Of a DNA stretch of 64,000 nt, positions 1 through 24,168 are shown one piece after another. A program made the translations under genes and the position numbers. The DNA is taken from positions 9,103,106-9,167,105 of the forward strand of contig OX030959.1 of NCBI GenBank assembly GCA_943735955.1, given 5' to 3'. Under the pieces are notes generated by a model, which was not told the DNA's origin, did no database searches, and saw only the letters and a program-made list of their open reading frames with translations. Each line of letters begins with the position of its first letter. The stretch's first letter is position 1. Source of the DNA: Piscicola geometra. Lineage: Eukaryota > Annelida > Clitellata > Hirudinida > Piscicolidae.

Positions 1-190
1 TTATGGGAGTATTATAACATAAATTATTGTATATAATATCATGTTTATTATTACAAATCAATTAAAATTTTATTTAATTTAGAGATTGATTATGTTTTTT
101 CACTAAAAGAGTATTTAGTAAAATCATTTAATTTATTGAAATTAGTTTTAATAGAGATTTAAGTAAGCAATGATTGTGTGGAATGCTAAC

Positions 191-1023
191 CTCATTTCCA
201 TCTCGGCATACTTCAGCCAAAATGTCACATTCCTGTAGTCAACGTCCAAGGCTCTCTCGTAGACAGACCTTGCACTGTGTGTGTCATTGTCACCATGAAA
301 CAGCAAACGACCATGAACCAGGTTTACCATATTAAATATCTAGTCTCAAATATAGAACTCTTTTGATAACTATAGTTTCTATAGTTTAACAAATTATTAG
401 AACTTTATATATATATATATATATATTTGAAGAATGATGATGATGATGGTGAAGATGATGTTGGTGGAGGTGATGATGATATTTGAAGACTTAATTAGGA
501 ACAAACAGACGACACTGACTTTCTGAGGGCCTGTTGGGTTTCCTCCCACGCGGCGTACTTGAGCCAGTTTGCCACTGAAGAGCGGTTCTTGCGGATGTTG
601 TCCTCGAAGGATTTCCTCTTGCGCATCTGGTAGTCCTTCAGCTCAGCCTCGTCTGCTATCTTCTGCTTCGGAGGCTATGCGTATGGGGTGGTTAGAAAAT
701 ATAATAAAATAATATTTAACAAAAGAAATATTAATTTTAAATATTACAAATTATTTTTAATTACTGAATTATTTTTCAAGTGGCTTGTCAATTTGAGGAA
801 TGAATGAGGTACTCACAGGAGGCACCAACTCCATCTCAGTCTCCTTCGCCTCTCTTAAGAGCTGCTCTGCCGTCACTTGGATCGGCGCCGGCATCTTATT
901 CTTCACCTGCAAGTCATTAGTGTTTTAAGTGCATTTCAAGCAAACATTAGTTAAAAGATAATTTCTTACCTTGGTAATTTTACCAGGTTTTCCCTTGCCA
1001 GCATTGCTTGCAGTATCAGCCAT
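191..1023 (-). CDS. CRNKL1: Crooked neck-like protein 1, 5' exons only (partial)
   Basis: CRNKL1/Clf1 is a HAT-repeat scaffold of the spliceosomal Prp19-related complex in the nucleus. Four exons are seen: 970-1023 (start ATG at 1023), 817-906, 520-674 and 191-274, with GT-AG borders and matching phases (0, 0, 2, 2). Family landmarks run in order: [48 protein letters not shown] and [11 protein letters not shown], the last three lying in the first HAT repeats. The rest of the protein lies beyond the window start; positions 1-190 are intron. The ATG lies 682 bp downstream of the MARS1 stop on the same strand. Identity is seen in the sequence; function is from the family. Confidence 0.93.
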
Positions 1024-1704
1024 TTTGAATTTCGAAATAAATATTACAAAATATACCTTTAGATTAAAATAAAACGCAAACTACGGTTTTAATCAGTTTT
1101 ATTTTATCACTTATATACAAAGACAAAACAGCTTTTCTATTATTATTCTTACTATTTATTTGATTTATAAAACATTATTTAAGAATTTTTCTTTTTTTTA
1201 GTCAAATTTTTTTCTCCAACAATTAATTCGAAACTGATTAGCGGCAGACAAGTTGTACACCTAGCGAGTATTTATTAAAGTTCAAAAACATTTTGAAGGA
1301 AAAGTCTTGATAGGATACAATTGTAAGTACTAGCTCTACCTTATTGCGTATTGAGACAGCCATGAAATTCGTCAAGCATAATTTGGAAGCAATACAGCTT
1401 GTATTTTAGACATTTTTCCAGACAAAAGGTTAATAATTCACCCTAGCAACACAATAGAACATTCAACATGTGACAAACTGAAAATGAAGTCAAACGGCAA
1501 TGCATGAATGATGCACTAGCGTCTTTTGAAGGCCCCGACTCGTCAAATAGCTCAACGTGACGATGATGATAACTATAATGATAACTATGACGTTAACTAT
1601 GATGACAACAATAATGGTAACGATGTTGATAATGACGATGATAATGTTGCTAACTTAAGATAACCTTAACCTTTAAATCTCCCTATGTCACGCCAAAGCA
1701 ACAT
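1024..1704. other. Spacer between MARS1 3' end and CRNKL1 5' end
   Basis: AT-rich DNA between two genes on the same strand. It must hold the CRNKL1 promoter and the MARS1 3' UTR. A degenerate GATGATAA-type run lies at about 1560-1650. No further gene is seen. Confidence 0.6.
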
Positions 1705-14440
<12,736 letters not shown>

Positions 14441-14734
14441 TTTATTGTTAAAACTGGATCAGATTTTGCGGCAAGAAAGTACAGCTATGTAGCGATAATA
14501 TATGATCAACAAGTTTAAATTAATTTAAAATGTAACACCTAATTTATCCATTACTGAAAAAAAATGGTTAAAATTGTTTATCCAGTTCGATTAATAGGTG
14601 AAAAAAGTATATAGAAAAATTTCTTAAGAAAACGACCATTTAAACAATTTCTGCTTAAATACATATGGATAAATCCCAAATATAAGCTAAAAACGTCTCT
14701 TTTAATCAATTTCTGCATTCATCATTATACTATG
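14441..14734. other. AT-rich MARS1 upstream region
   Basis: This is the expected MARS1 promoter/5' UTR region. I see no convincing TATA box and no other gene. Confidence 0.5.
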
Positions 14735-15845
14735 AGGGACATGGGATGAGTGGGACGTCTCCAGAAGGGTTGACAGTGCGGGCCTTTCGGACTTGCCTCT
14801 TCTTTTCTGCGTCGTTGATCCTGTTTGTCTCACAGGTCATGGCACCTTTGTATATGGAAGAGCGCCAGGTGGAACCCTTTGTGTCTTTAAAGCGTTTATT
14901 TTACCCACCCTGGGGCCGCTGGTTATGCAGAAGTTCATCATAGAAGAGTCTTTTTGGCAGTCTATCGTCTGGCATTTGGACTAAGTGCCCTGCCCAGCGA
15001 AGCTGAGATTGCATTAGCAGGATGAAGATGCTGGGAAGTCCTGCTATGGACAGTACCACTGTGTCTGGAATTTTGTCTTGTCATTTTATGCCGAGGATTT
15101 TCCTGAGGCTTGTTGTGTGAAAGTGGTTCAACTTCCTAGCATGGCGTTGATATACAGTCCACGTTTCACATGCATATAGCAGTGTGGAGAGCACCACAGC
15201 CTTGTATACTTTCAGCTTTGTCTTGGTGGTGATGCCTCTTCTGTTCCAGACGTTGGGGTACAGCCTGCCAAAAGTGGAACTGGCTCTAGCAATCCAGATA
15301 TTCACCTCGTCATCGATAGTGACACTTTAGGATAGTGTACTGCCTATGTAGGTGAACCGGTCCACTGTGTTGAGCTTTTGTTCATTGACCGTGATGTTAG
15401 GCTCAACGTAGGACTTTCCGGGTGCTGGCTGATGAAGGACTTCAGTCTTCTTTGTGCTGATCATCAGACCAAAGTTTGTGCAGGCGCTGGAGAACAGGTT
15501 AACGCTGCGTTGCATGTCGGCTTCTGAGACAGCGTTGAGGGCACAGTCATCAGCAAACAGCAGGTCTCTGATGATGTCTGTCGTAACTTTGGTTTTTGCC
15601 TGCAGCCTCCGAAGGTTGAACCGTTTGCCATCTGTGCGGTACTTTAGATTGACACCAACCACCTCATCTCTGAAGGCATCGGTCAGCATGGCTGAAAACA
15701 TAGGGCTAAATAGAGTTGGTGCCAGAACGCATCCTTGCTTGACCCCGTTCGTGACTGGGAAAGGGTCAGATGATTCTCCACTGTCCCGGACTCTGTCTTG
15801 CATTCCATCGTGGAATTTTTTCACCAAGACGATGAATTTCCTTGG
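14735..15845 (-). mobile_element. EN-RT non-LTR retrotransposon, truncated minus-strand copy
   Basis: Minus-strand reverse transcriptase pieces: LVKKFHDGMQ, VTNGVKQGCVLAPTLFS, LLFADDCAL (catalytic FADD), STKKTEVLHQPAPG, VDRFTYIGSTLS, RIARASSTFGRLYPNVWN, LLYACETWTVYQRHARKLNH. It is the same family as the plus-strand copy at 25.45-29.1 kb. The endonuclease and N-terminal RT are absent, and an in-frame break lies near 15325. The far end stops near the point where the other copy encodes its C-terminal zinc finger. Confidence 0.85.
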
Positions 15846-15854
15846 ACAAAGAGT

Positions 15855-16155
15855 GAGGGGGTTCTTGTAGAAATGGACCTCAAAACCCCCTCAGGATTCC
15901 ATATGCCTACGCCATAGAGATAAAAAAACTAGGTAAAGGAGAATTTAAGTAAGCAAATAATATTTTTGTTTTAGACAGCTATCGCTATAACTACACATAC
16001 TCAAAATGTATTACTGTATAAACATTTACTTTTATGCCATGGTTGACGATTATGCTTATATCAAAATAGGAATTTTTAAATACAAAAAAGGAAAAAAAGT
16101 GGACCCCCTCCACTAAAAAAAGTAGGGGGGGGGGGTCCTGGGGTCATTTCAGTCA
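15855..16155 (+). repeat. Dispersed repeat family 'RepA', copy 1
   Basis: It shares with the other copies AAGTAAGCAAATAATATTTT, TAGACAGCTAT, ACTACACATACTCA, GTATTACTG and CATGGTTGACGATTATGCT, plus a run of C or G beside GGTCCTGGGG. This appears to be a nonautonomous part of the hAT family represented by the copy at 32.9-35.8 kb. Confidence 0.75.
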
Positions 16156-16289
16156 AATTTTAAAATAACTTGAAATTATTTTTTCATCTTTAGGCATTTC
16201 ATTAACCTCTTTTCATTCAGTCTGCGTGAATCATGAGTCACACGATTTGACCGATTTTTTAGGCATTACGCTAAGTGCCTGGATATGCG

Positions 16290-16520
16290 TTTTGACTGTA
16301 ACATATAGACGTGGAAGGTCGTTGGCATTAACGACGCATTTCAGAGAGAGCTTGCTTTTCGATTGGAAATTCAATTCTTTAGACAATAGTGAGTTTTTAG
16401 AACTTCATTTAAAAACTTATAAGCGTTAAAGTTGGAGCATATAAGAGTTTGGTGGATCGATAACTCAGGATTGCCACATAAGAGCCTGAGTAGAATATTC
16501 CATAATATTCTATGGAAGTT
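16290..16520 (-). pseudogene. Upstream remnant of a secreted-family gene (copy D)
   Basis: The stretch TATAGACGTGGAAGGTCGTT, ACGACGCATTTCAGAGAGAG, TTCGATTGGAAATTCAATTC and GATCGATAACTCAGGATTG closely matches the DNA upstream of the secreted-family gene at 30.75 kb. The coding exons that should follow at lower coordinates are absent; unrelated sequence and RepA DNA are there instead. This shows a fourth copy once existed. Confidence 0.7.
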
Positions 16521-16785
16521 TTCTATGCATTAAAAATCTTTTTCTTTATGAAATCTACTCACTGCTTTTTTCGCTATATTTATCATTAAAATCTATCTTG
16601 AAAAGTTCATATTAATGTATATCATATATGATATACCTAAATAATTCTAATTATTTATCATTTTATTAATCGAATCGTATATCTACTTATATATAATAAA
16701 AATATAAATCGTACATTTTACGATACATCTTTTTGAAATGTAAAAAATGAAGGTATAGAATTTATGTATGTTTATTTACTTTCAA

Positions 16786-17514
16786 ATTCAAAACACTTCA
16801 AAGTGTACGGCCCCATGCACTAACTCTAGCCCCCCGCTCTGGAAAAAGCAAATAATGAAATTTCTCTTCTCTGTGGTCTCATTCTTAGACACCACCTTAG
16901 CACATTCCTTTATGGCGCAACCAACCGATTCGACACCAATCATCTTGAAATTTGTGAAGTTCATTGAAAATATTTTTATTTTCACAAATTCTTATTTAAA
17001 TTTATGAATAATCAATAAATTAAAATCTGTAAAAAGCACCCACAAGGTGTTTTTGGCGTTTTTCAATATAATCTACCAAGTCTGTTATGATCTGGTCAGG
17101 AGTCAGTCTTGCATTCGAGGCAGAATAATAAACTCCTTCTCTAATTACCCCGGTGCTGCAAGTGTCAGTGACCTTTTCAGCTTTATCCGCCAAACTAGTA
17201 TTCCATCTCTGTGATAATCACAAATTATTTGTTTTACTTCATAGACTATCAAATCCTGAAGATGAATTAATTTATTCACAACAAATAAAATTTTCAAAAT
17301 GTACTGAGAAACAAATGCCAAATTGTAAATGAATAGTTTAAAACTAGTTTAAAGGAACTTTCAGACAAACCAAAGAAGCAGAAGGTATGAGATCTCCAAG
17401 CTTCTTCAGTGTTCCATTTATCTGGACTTCGCTGAATCCAACTGCCTCTGTACACTGAAGAGCGCTGCAAACAATGCAAACAAGCAGGAAGAACAAACTC
17501 CCGTTAGTGGCCAT
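16786..17514 (-). CDS. Secreted CAP-like small protein, copy A
   Basis: Start ATG at 17514. Exon 1 (about 17359-17514) encodes the signal peptide MATNGSLFFLLVCIVCS then a short polar stretch. Exon 2 is 17044-17208, holding WNTSLADKAEKVTDTC, the W-x3-LA-x2-A-x6-C pattern of a CAP/SCP helix. The last exon (about 16786-16957) reads IGVESVGCAIKECAKV, then NFIICFFQSGG and a stop, like the GC-x4-C...VC end of CAP domains. The canonical CAP histidines are not seen, so any CAP function would be altered. It is shorter (about 160 aa) than a typical CAP protein. Paralogs lie at 29.7-30.7 and 32.3-38.5 kb on the same strand. The CAP assignment is moderate; a distinct secreted family remains possible. Confidence 0.6.
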
Positions 17515-17545
17515 CTTGAGTCTCTTGCCTATCTCTGCCAACTCA

Positions 17546-17553
17546 CTTATATA
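17546..17553 (-). promoter_or_regulatory. TATA box of secreted-family copy A
   Basis: The minus strand reads TATATAAG about 32 bp upstream of the ATG. The same box stands at the same distance in copy B (30778-30785), and copy C has TATATGAG at 38542-38549. The spacing implies a very short 5' UTR. Confidence 0.65.
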
Positions 17554-17649
17554 GACGTGGAAGGTCGTTTGCATTAATGATTAAAATCTGAGAAAAGCTT
17601 GTTTGTCGATGGAAAGTTCGATCTTCCAGTCAATAATAGTCGCTAAAAG

Positions 17650-18090
17650 TAGTATTCTGAATAATGCAGATGTTCACTGCTCATTTCCAACACTTGAACC
17701 AATTCTAACACATCCTCATACCTCGATATAACCGATAAACCAGCTTTCTCTAAAATTAATATTCAGATTTATGTGGAATACATCAAAAGTCTTTTTTTCA
17801 TTACTACATTTAAATTATTTATTTTTATGTTAAACAAATACCAAAGCTCTGCATGAGCATTAGATTAAAAAAAAGAATTTTTATTGATTGAAAAATCGAA
17901 TTTTCAAGCGTAAAGGAAACTCTCTTCTTCATTAATTCAAATTTACTCCTACGTCGAAAATAAGAAAGACTCAAAAAGGCCATTAAGTTTAAATAAATAA
18001 ATAATATAAAAAGGGTCATTAACTTAAGTGCAATTTTGCTAGCTGTTTTAATTGTTTGCCACACTTTCAGTGTGGCAGATCACCCCTGTT
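17650..18090. other. AT-rich spacer, nothing recognised
   Basis: Simple AT-rich DNA between the secreted-family gene and a retrotransposon scrap. I see no supported feature. Confidence 0.5.
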
Positions 18091-18094
18091 TCTT

Positions 18095-18300
18095 TACTCC
18101 TCCCAAACCACCCTGTCAGCACTTTTCCTTCATTAGATTATTCGCCATTGCTTTGAATCGTTGAGCCGATGTACTTCAAGTTGTTCACCTTGTTCGACAC
18201 TTCTCCCTGTGGACAAATCACTCCAAGGTATTCTGGTTTTTGTGCTCATTCTAGTTTCCCTTTTCTCTAGTGCGTAACTTCACCAATTCAAATTGTTTCC
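18095..18300 (-). mobile_element. Fragment of an RTE-type reverse transcriptase
   Basis: The minus strand, with frame changes, reads VNNLKYIGSTIQSNGE, resembling the EFKYLGSTVQ segment of RTE/BovB-like reverse transcriptases. It is only about 200 bp and decayed. Confidence 0.5.
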
Positions 18301-18442
18301 AGTCCGTCTTCTACTTTTCCAGAAATTAAAATATTTTCAACGAACATTCTGTTTCAGGGAGAACCGTGTCTTGATTCATCCGTAAATTATTCGATCAAAT
18401 CGAGTCAAATATATGATATATTTATATATTTTTTAAAATACT

Positions 18443-19205
18443 GAGTCATTGGACCTGCAACTTAAAAGCAGTGTTGATTTCGTTTCATAAAATAATTATA
18501 GTTTTTATTTCAGTTTCGTTTTGGAATTAATTATAGTTTTTATTTTGTTTTCGTTTTGAAAATAATTATAGTTTTTATTTTAGTTTTCGTTTTGAAAATA
18601 ATTAAAGTTTTTATTTTCGTTTTCGTTTTGGAAATAATTAAAGTTTTTATTTTCATTTTAGTTTGGAAATATATTAATTTACAACTTTGAACACTATTTT
18701 TTTATATCTAAAAAAATTAATTGATCATAAAATGAAACAGTAAAATAGAACTGTATATTAACAACAAATGAGTTTTATAAATTAACAGTCAATTGAAATA
18801 ATATAAGAATTGAGTACGTAAATTATTGATAAATAACAAATTTGAAATATAATAACAAATTTACGATTAAAATAAGTGATAATTTAATTGACAAAGCGAA
18901 GCGGTAATAAAATAAAGTTTTATAAATGGCGCTACTTTCATAAAGCCCAATGATAATGTTTATAACATAGACATATATTTTTTATATAAATTATACATTT
19001 ACATATTATGGCATGCTTTGAAATTTATTTAATTTTCGTTTTGAAAATAATTATAGTTTTTATTTTCGTTTTCGTTTTGAAAATAAATTCAGTTTTTATT
19101 TTCGTTTTCGTGGAACGATTATTCAGAATTTTCGTTTTCGTTTTCGTTACGAAAATAACACTGCTTAAAAGGCGCCAGTTCGAATCTCTGTTCAGCCAAC
19201 CGTAG
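18443..19205 (+). repeat. tRNA-derived SINE, split by a hAT MITE
   Basis: The left half (GACCTGCAACTTAAAAG, to 18468) and right half (from 19164: GGCGCCAGTTCGAATCTCTG, TTCAGCCAACCGT) join into the sequence of the intact SINE at 38967-39142. The right half has the pol III B box GTTCGAATCT. The interruption is the element at 18469-19163. Confidence 0.8.
18469..19163. mobile_element. Nonautonomous hAT element (MITE), 695 bp
   Basis: Terminal inverted repeats begin CAGTGTTGATTTCG on the left and CAGTGTTATTTTCG on the right (reverse complement). Perfect 8-bp target duplication CTTAAAAG at 18461-18468 and 19164-19171, fitting the hAT consensus nTnnnnAn. Both subterminal regions carry repeated TTTTCGTTTTGAAAATAAT units. 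There is no transposase. A short open frame at 19008-19205 is repeat-derived. Confidence 0.92.
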
Positions 19206-19565
19206 GCTATCCTGAGGCGGTCCTGGGGTCCACCTTTATATGGACCCCCTCACTCTTAAAAATACACATTTCTCATCTCTCATATTGATACGAGCCTAAT
19301 CGTCAACCATGGCATAACAAAATGCAAATACAGTAATACATTGTGAGTATGTATGGACAGCGATGCTAGAGGGGTCCTGGGGTCCATCTTAACATGGAGC
19401 CCCTTCGATTTTTCAAATACAATAATTTCTCAACTCCTATTTTAATACAAGCATAATTGTCAACCATAGCATGAAAAAGAATTGTTATTCAGTAATATAT
19501 TTTGGGTAGGCGTAGTAATAGTGATAGCTGCCTGAAGCAAAACTATTCTTTGCTTACTCAAATAC
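19205..19565 (-). repeat. RepA copy 2
   Basis: The minus-strand version has GATACGAGCCTAATCGTCAA, TAATACATTGTGAGTATGTA and GTCCATCTTAACATGGAGCC. Two partial units lie side by side at the left end of the copy 1 hAT element. Confidence 0.7.
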
Positions 19566-19760
19566 TCATCCACCTACTCTTCTTTTTATATTTATGGATT
19601 TAAATAAATGAGTTATATTTCTATAAAAAAAATGACTGATTTTCAAATTTTTGCAAGCAGACATTCAGGATGCTTTTTAGAAAATACCGGTTAACTTTTT
19701 GCAAACAGATAGATTTACATGTTTATTTAAAAAATCATTGCATGGGCGATGTTCATAGGT

Positions 19761-22140
19761 GGGTCATTCCATAGGATTTCGACCAACGGAGTACGCCCCC
19801 CCCTTCAGAAATTTATGAAACTTTTATATTATGTTTGGATACGTTGTCTACCAAAATGATAAATATAAAAAATGCAATTTTTCAAAAGGTCGCCGAGTTA
19901 TTGACCTTCAAAGTTCGCCGATGTCAAAACCCCTTCTCTATTCGATTTGAAATATCTCAGCTTTAATTCATCAGAACGAATAATGTAGTATACCAAAATA
20001 AAGGCATTTGAATGTTTTATTTTAAAATAATTTAATTGTTTAAATTTAAATATAATATAATATTTTGTTGGCGGTCAAAAGTTTGATCTTGAAATTTTCA
20101 ATGTTGCCCCATATATTTTGTCAATTTTTTTTCTCTTAACATTTTTCAAACATTCTTTCAATCATATAAAAAAATATATAAAATATTATTTTGTTAAATA
20201 TTTTTAATCAATTTTTTCTTGAGCACCATTCAAACAATACTTTTTCAAAACAGCATTTCAGGAGTAGGGGGAAGGCGTACACAGTCGATCACTTTTTACA
20301 AAAATGTTTATAACTCAAAATTTTTAAAAGATAAAATTCTAATAAAATATTGATTTGATACATTCATCATTAAGACTTCATTTTCTATTTAATTCATTTA
20401 TCTAGTTAAAATGGTTTTGAGTCAATTGAGGTTCAAAGTAGACTCCCGAAAATGATCGACTTTGTACGACCGGTGTACACAGTCGATCACATGTACGTAC
20501 ACAGTCGATCATTACCACAAGTGCCACAATTTTAAGTTTTCCAAGCATCAAATTAAGTATTATTACAAAATGAAATACTAACATAAATTATTGCAATTGA
20601 ATACTGATTTTGAAAACTTTTAACATTCAACTTTTTCTAAGAAACTTTTTTATCTAGACACAAGTTTTTTAACATTTATTCTCATGTTATAAATGAAATA
20701 ATGAAAAAATATAGATGTTTCAAGTTTTAGTTCAACAAATATTTTTCAATGACTGATAAATGAAAGTCTTTTTTAATGTTTCAAGTTTGAGTTCAAAAAA
20801 TGTTTTTCAGCTTTCATCCAGCCACTAGGGTTAGTGGTGGAGCATCCTTGATCATTCTGTCTTTGAAGTGGATTCTGGGAAAGGTAGAACAGTGTTTCTC
20901 AACGGCACTGATCGTGCAGCACACTGTAACAATCTGTCCTATTTCTGCAGACGTAACCCGCCCAATCTGACGATTCACTTTGGCCGCTATCACTCTTTCA
21001 TTTGTTGTTTTTTGTACTGTCGTTCATCCCGTCTCATCACAGTTGTATATGTCTTGGGGTTCAAAGTTGTAGAGTTTATAAACAGAATCTAAGTTATTAT
21101 AAAACTGTAGGACATTATGTTGGTTGAAACTTGTCGCTCTAGAGAGGCTGGTCTCTTCCGGTTTACGCAGAGATAAATCCGTCTCTGTGCATGAATTGGA
21201 TATACCAATTTTTTCCTACAATTTCGTTTGCATTCCAAGATGGTGGATGTTTTACATGGTTTTGTACAGCAAACTCAAAAGCTAACTTTCTGGCCTCTTT
21301 TCTTGATAACCCATAATGATATTCACTAGATTTTAAACAGAAACTTGTAAAAACCTACTACGAAAACTATTCAAAAACGATATTAAATAAATAATTTATT
21401 AAAAAGCGCTGTACAGGTAAATTAAATTTTTTCCCATAAGATTTTTATTTAACAAAATAACAACTGCAAAAAGCTTGAAAAAATAGTTTTGATATAATTT
21501 TAAAAAATTATTTGATAAGAAAGCTATCAATGATCGACTGTGTACGAACATACAATGATAGATTGTGTACGCCTATGCCTATGATTGGTATAATGGCTAT
21601 AACTTTCATGATTATTTTTTAACAAGAAATATAATAGATACACACGATAAAATATAGAATAATATATCAATAATGCAAAATATGAGTTTTCAATTGTGCT
21701 TACTTTATGCACAGCTTGGTTCGTTAAATGATGTAAAATATTTACTTTTTAGCCCTTAAAATTAATAAATACTTTTATTTTTTTTATCCGCAAAAAGATT
21801 ATGTTAAAATTACGATATAAAATGAGGTCACCTATATTGTCATCCAGGTGACACATCATATTTGAAAAAATATAAATGCCTTCGATAAAAAACGCAATGA
21901 TCGACTGTGTACGCTGATCGACTGTGTACGCCTTCCCCCTACTTATGCATAATTTAGTTTTTTCAAACAAAAATTAATGAATTCAGTAAATAACTCGGCG
22001 ACTTTTTGAAAGATTTTATTTTTTTAATTTTTAATTTTGATAGACAACGTATCTAAGTATAACATAAAAGTTTCGAAAATTTCTGAAGAGGGTGGGTGTA
22101 AAATTGAATTTATTTTGGTCGAAATTCTATGGAATGACCC
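19761..22140. mobile_element. Nonautonomous element with long terminal inverted repeats (foldback-like)
   Basis: The left arm GGGTCATTCCATAGGATTTC and right arm GAAATTCTATGGAATGACCC begin inverted repeats of well over 100 bp; both arms also hold TAGACAACGTATC-type and AACTCGGCGAC-type blocks in mirror order. The undisturbed site is visible in copy 2 of the host element, where CATAGGGGGATTCTGAGG is continuous. Possible 4-bp duplication AGGT/AAGT, not certain. The central 1.67 kb is a pogo insertion, so the parent element was about 0.7 kb. Confidence 0.8.
20267..21939 (-). mobile_element. Pogo/Tigger-like Tc1-mariner element, 1673 bp, decayed
   Basis: Inverted termini GGGGGAAGGCGTACACAGTC / GACTGTGTACGCCTTCCCCC are each flanked by the TA target duplication (20265-20266, 21940-21941). 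The minus strand encodes pogo-type transposase pieces: [46 protein letters not shown] (first catalytic Asp of the DDE domain) and ERVIAAKVNRQIGRVTSAE. A frameshift, a stop after CDETG and a missing C-terminal half show it is dead. The motif CGTACACAGTCGATCA recurs inside both ends, as expected for transposase-binding subterminal repeats. Confidence 0.88.
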
Positions 22141-22780
22141 AAGTGGGTTCTGAGGTTCACCTTAATATCGACTTTTTCAATTTTTTAGATGAACCAAGGT
22201 TAACGAATTTCAAAAGACTTCGAACATTAACTAAAGTTGTGGTTAAATCAAACTACAAGTTTCATATCACATGACTGCCAAAATGAAATGCTGATGTTTT
22301 TAGGTCATTCTATCGTTAGAAACATAGTGTGCACTGTTAATGCCGAATCAAGCTAGTTTGGTGTTGTGGTTGACGGCACACAAGACAGCAATTGGTTAGA
22401 GCAGGAATCGATATGCATTCGTTTTGTTGATGAAACTCTAAATTTAAATAAAAAGTTTATTGGTTTATTCAGCCCACCAGACACGACCAGACAAACATTA
22501 TCTACTGTAGAAAAAGATTTTCTGATCAGAATTATGCTACCAATAGAAAACTTCAAAGCTCAGACTTATGACGGCGCTGCTAACATGAACGGCCGAAATA
22601 ATGGTTGTCAGGCTATTTTTCCAATGTTCCGCACACTGTGCGAATCTTGTTGCCCAGCACACAACTGCCGCAAATCCATTTGTGAGCAATTCACTTCATT
22701 TTCTCCAAGAGTTAGATGCCTTGAACAATCGTTCAGAGAAGCAGTTTAGTGTCTCTTATATTTGACTTGCCTGATGAGCC

Positions 22781-24168
22781 CTTCTCTTGATCCGGCATCC
22801 TTATCTAGTTAAAGACCTGTATCTAATCTTTCCTTTCTTTCTAAGGTCCTCAAAAAAGTTACTTTTCAAAACTTAATCTTCTATTTAAAAAAAACACTCA
22901 TTTCTTCCTTCCTCTCAATCTGGTTTCAGAATTGGCCACTCCACTGAAACTGCTTTACTTATATTCTATAATGACCTTATTTTAACCTTTGATTCTAATG
23001 CATCAACTCTTCTTTATGCCTTGATTTTTCATCTGCTTTTGATACTGTTGATCATACTCTTTTACTAAATGTTTTAGATTCTTCCTTTGATATTTCTGGA
23101 TCTTCCCTTAACTGGCTTAAATCATATCTTCTGAGCGAACTTTTTATGTATCAATAGAATCTTCTCGTTCTGCATCTTGTGTTCCACAGGTCTCAATCCT
23201 TGGACTCTTACTTTTCATTCTCTATACCTCGGAACTACCTAATATTATTTCTTCACCTTCCTTAAATAGTCAAACTTATGCTGACAACTCCTATATTTAT
23301 ACATCCTTCACTAACTCTTCTCTTGACCTTGTTGTTAATAAAATAATAATCTGTCTTCAATCTATAATTTCTTGGGCTTCATCTATGTTCTCAAACTAAA
23401 CCCTGACAAAATTGAACTCATCTATTTCAATAAAAATTCAAAATCTTTAATATCACTTCCTTCTTTAGTTTTGCCTCCCCTTCTTCATTATCTCTAAACC
23501 CTTCATCTTCTATACGTAGCCATGGTTTTATAGTCGACTCTAACTTGTCTTTAGCTCCTCAAATTCTATCTGTTTCTAAATCTTGTTATTTCCACATTCG
23601 TGGTATTAAACAGCTTCTTCCTTTTCTTGATGATCTTACTTTGCAGCTTCTTCTATCTTCTCTAGTTCTCTCCAGGATTGATTATTGCAACTCTCTTTAC
23701 TATGGCCTTCCTGATACTCCTTTAGCTCATCTAAATAAAGCCTTTAATTGTGCTGCTCGTCTTGTTGCTCGTGCTCCTAAGTTTTCTCACATTTCTCCTT
23801 ATCTTCGTTTGTTACATTGGTTACCTTTGAGATCTAGAGTGATGTTTAAAATATGCCTAAATATGTTTAAAATTCATAAGTGTACTGCCCCAATTCATCT
23901 TACAAATCTAATTAAACCCCTTGAATCAGGCCTAAGATCTTCTATCTTTAAACGTTCTTTTCGTTTTTCAGTTAAAAACTCTTTTGCTTAACGTTCTTTT
24001 TCTTACTGCGGTCTTTTTTATGGAATTCTTCACCTTCTTCTCTCATTTCAACTAAGTCACTCATCGCTTTCCGACGAGGCCTGAAGACGTATTTGTTCAA
24101 AAAGTGATGGCTGAGCGCTTTTGTTCACTTTGTAAAGGGCGCTATACAATAATAAGTGATTGATTGAT
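22781..24168 (+). mobile_element. CR1/L2-like LINE inserted in hAT copy 1
   Basis: Degenerate plus-strand reverse transcriptase: SGFRIGHSTETA-like and SAFDTVDHTLL-like stretches near 22.92-23.07 kb, an altered Y-A-D-N motif near 23279, then an intact frame (23545-23991) with LVLSRIDYCNSLYYGLPD and LLHWLPLRSRVMFKIC. The 3' end is GGGCGCTATACAATAATAAG followed by TGATTGATTGATTA. Flanking TGATGAGCC (22772-22780) and TAATGAGCC (24169-24177) are a near-perfect target duplication; the intact site is present in hAT copy 2. Confidence 0.85.
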
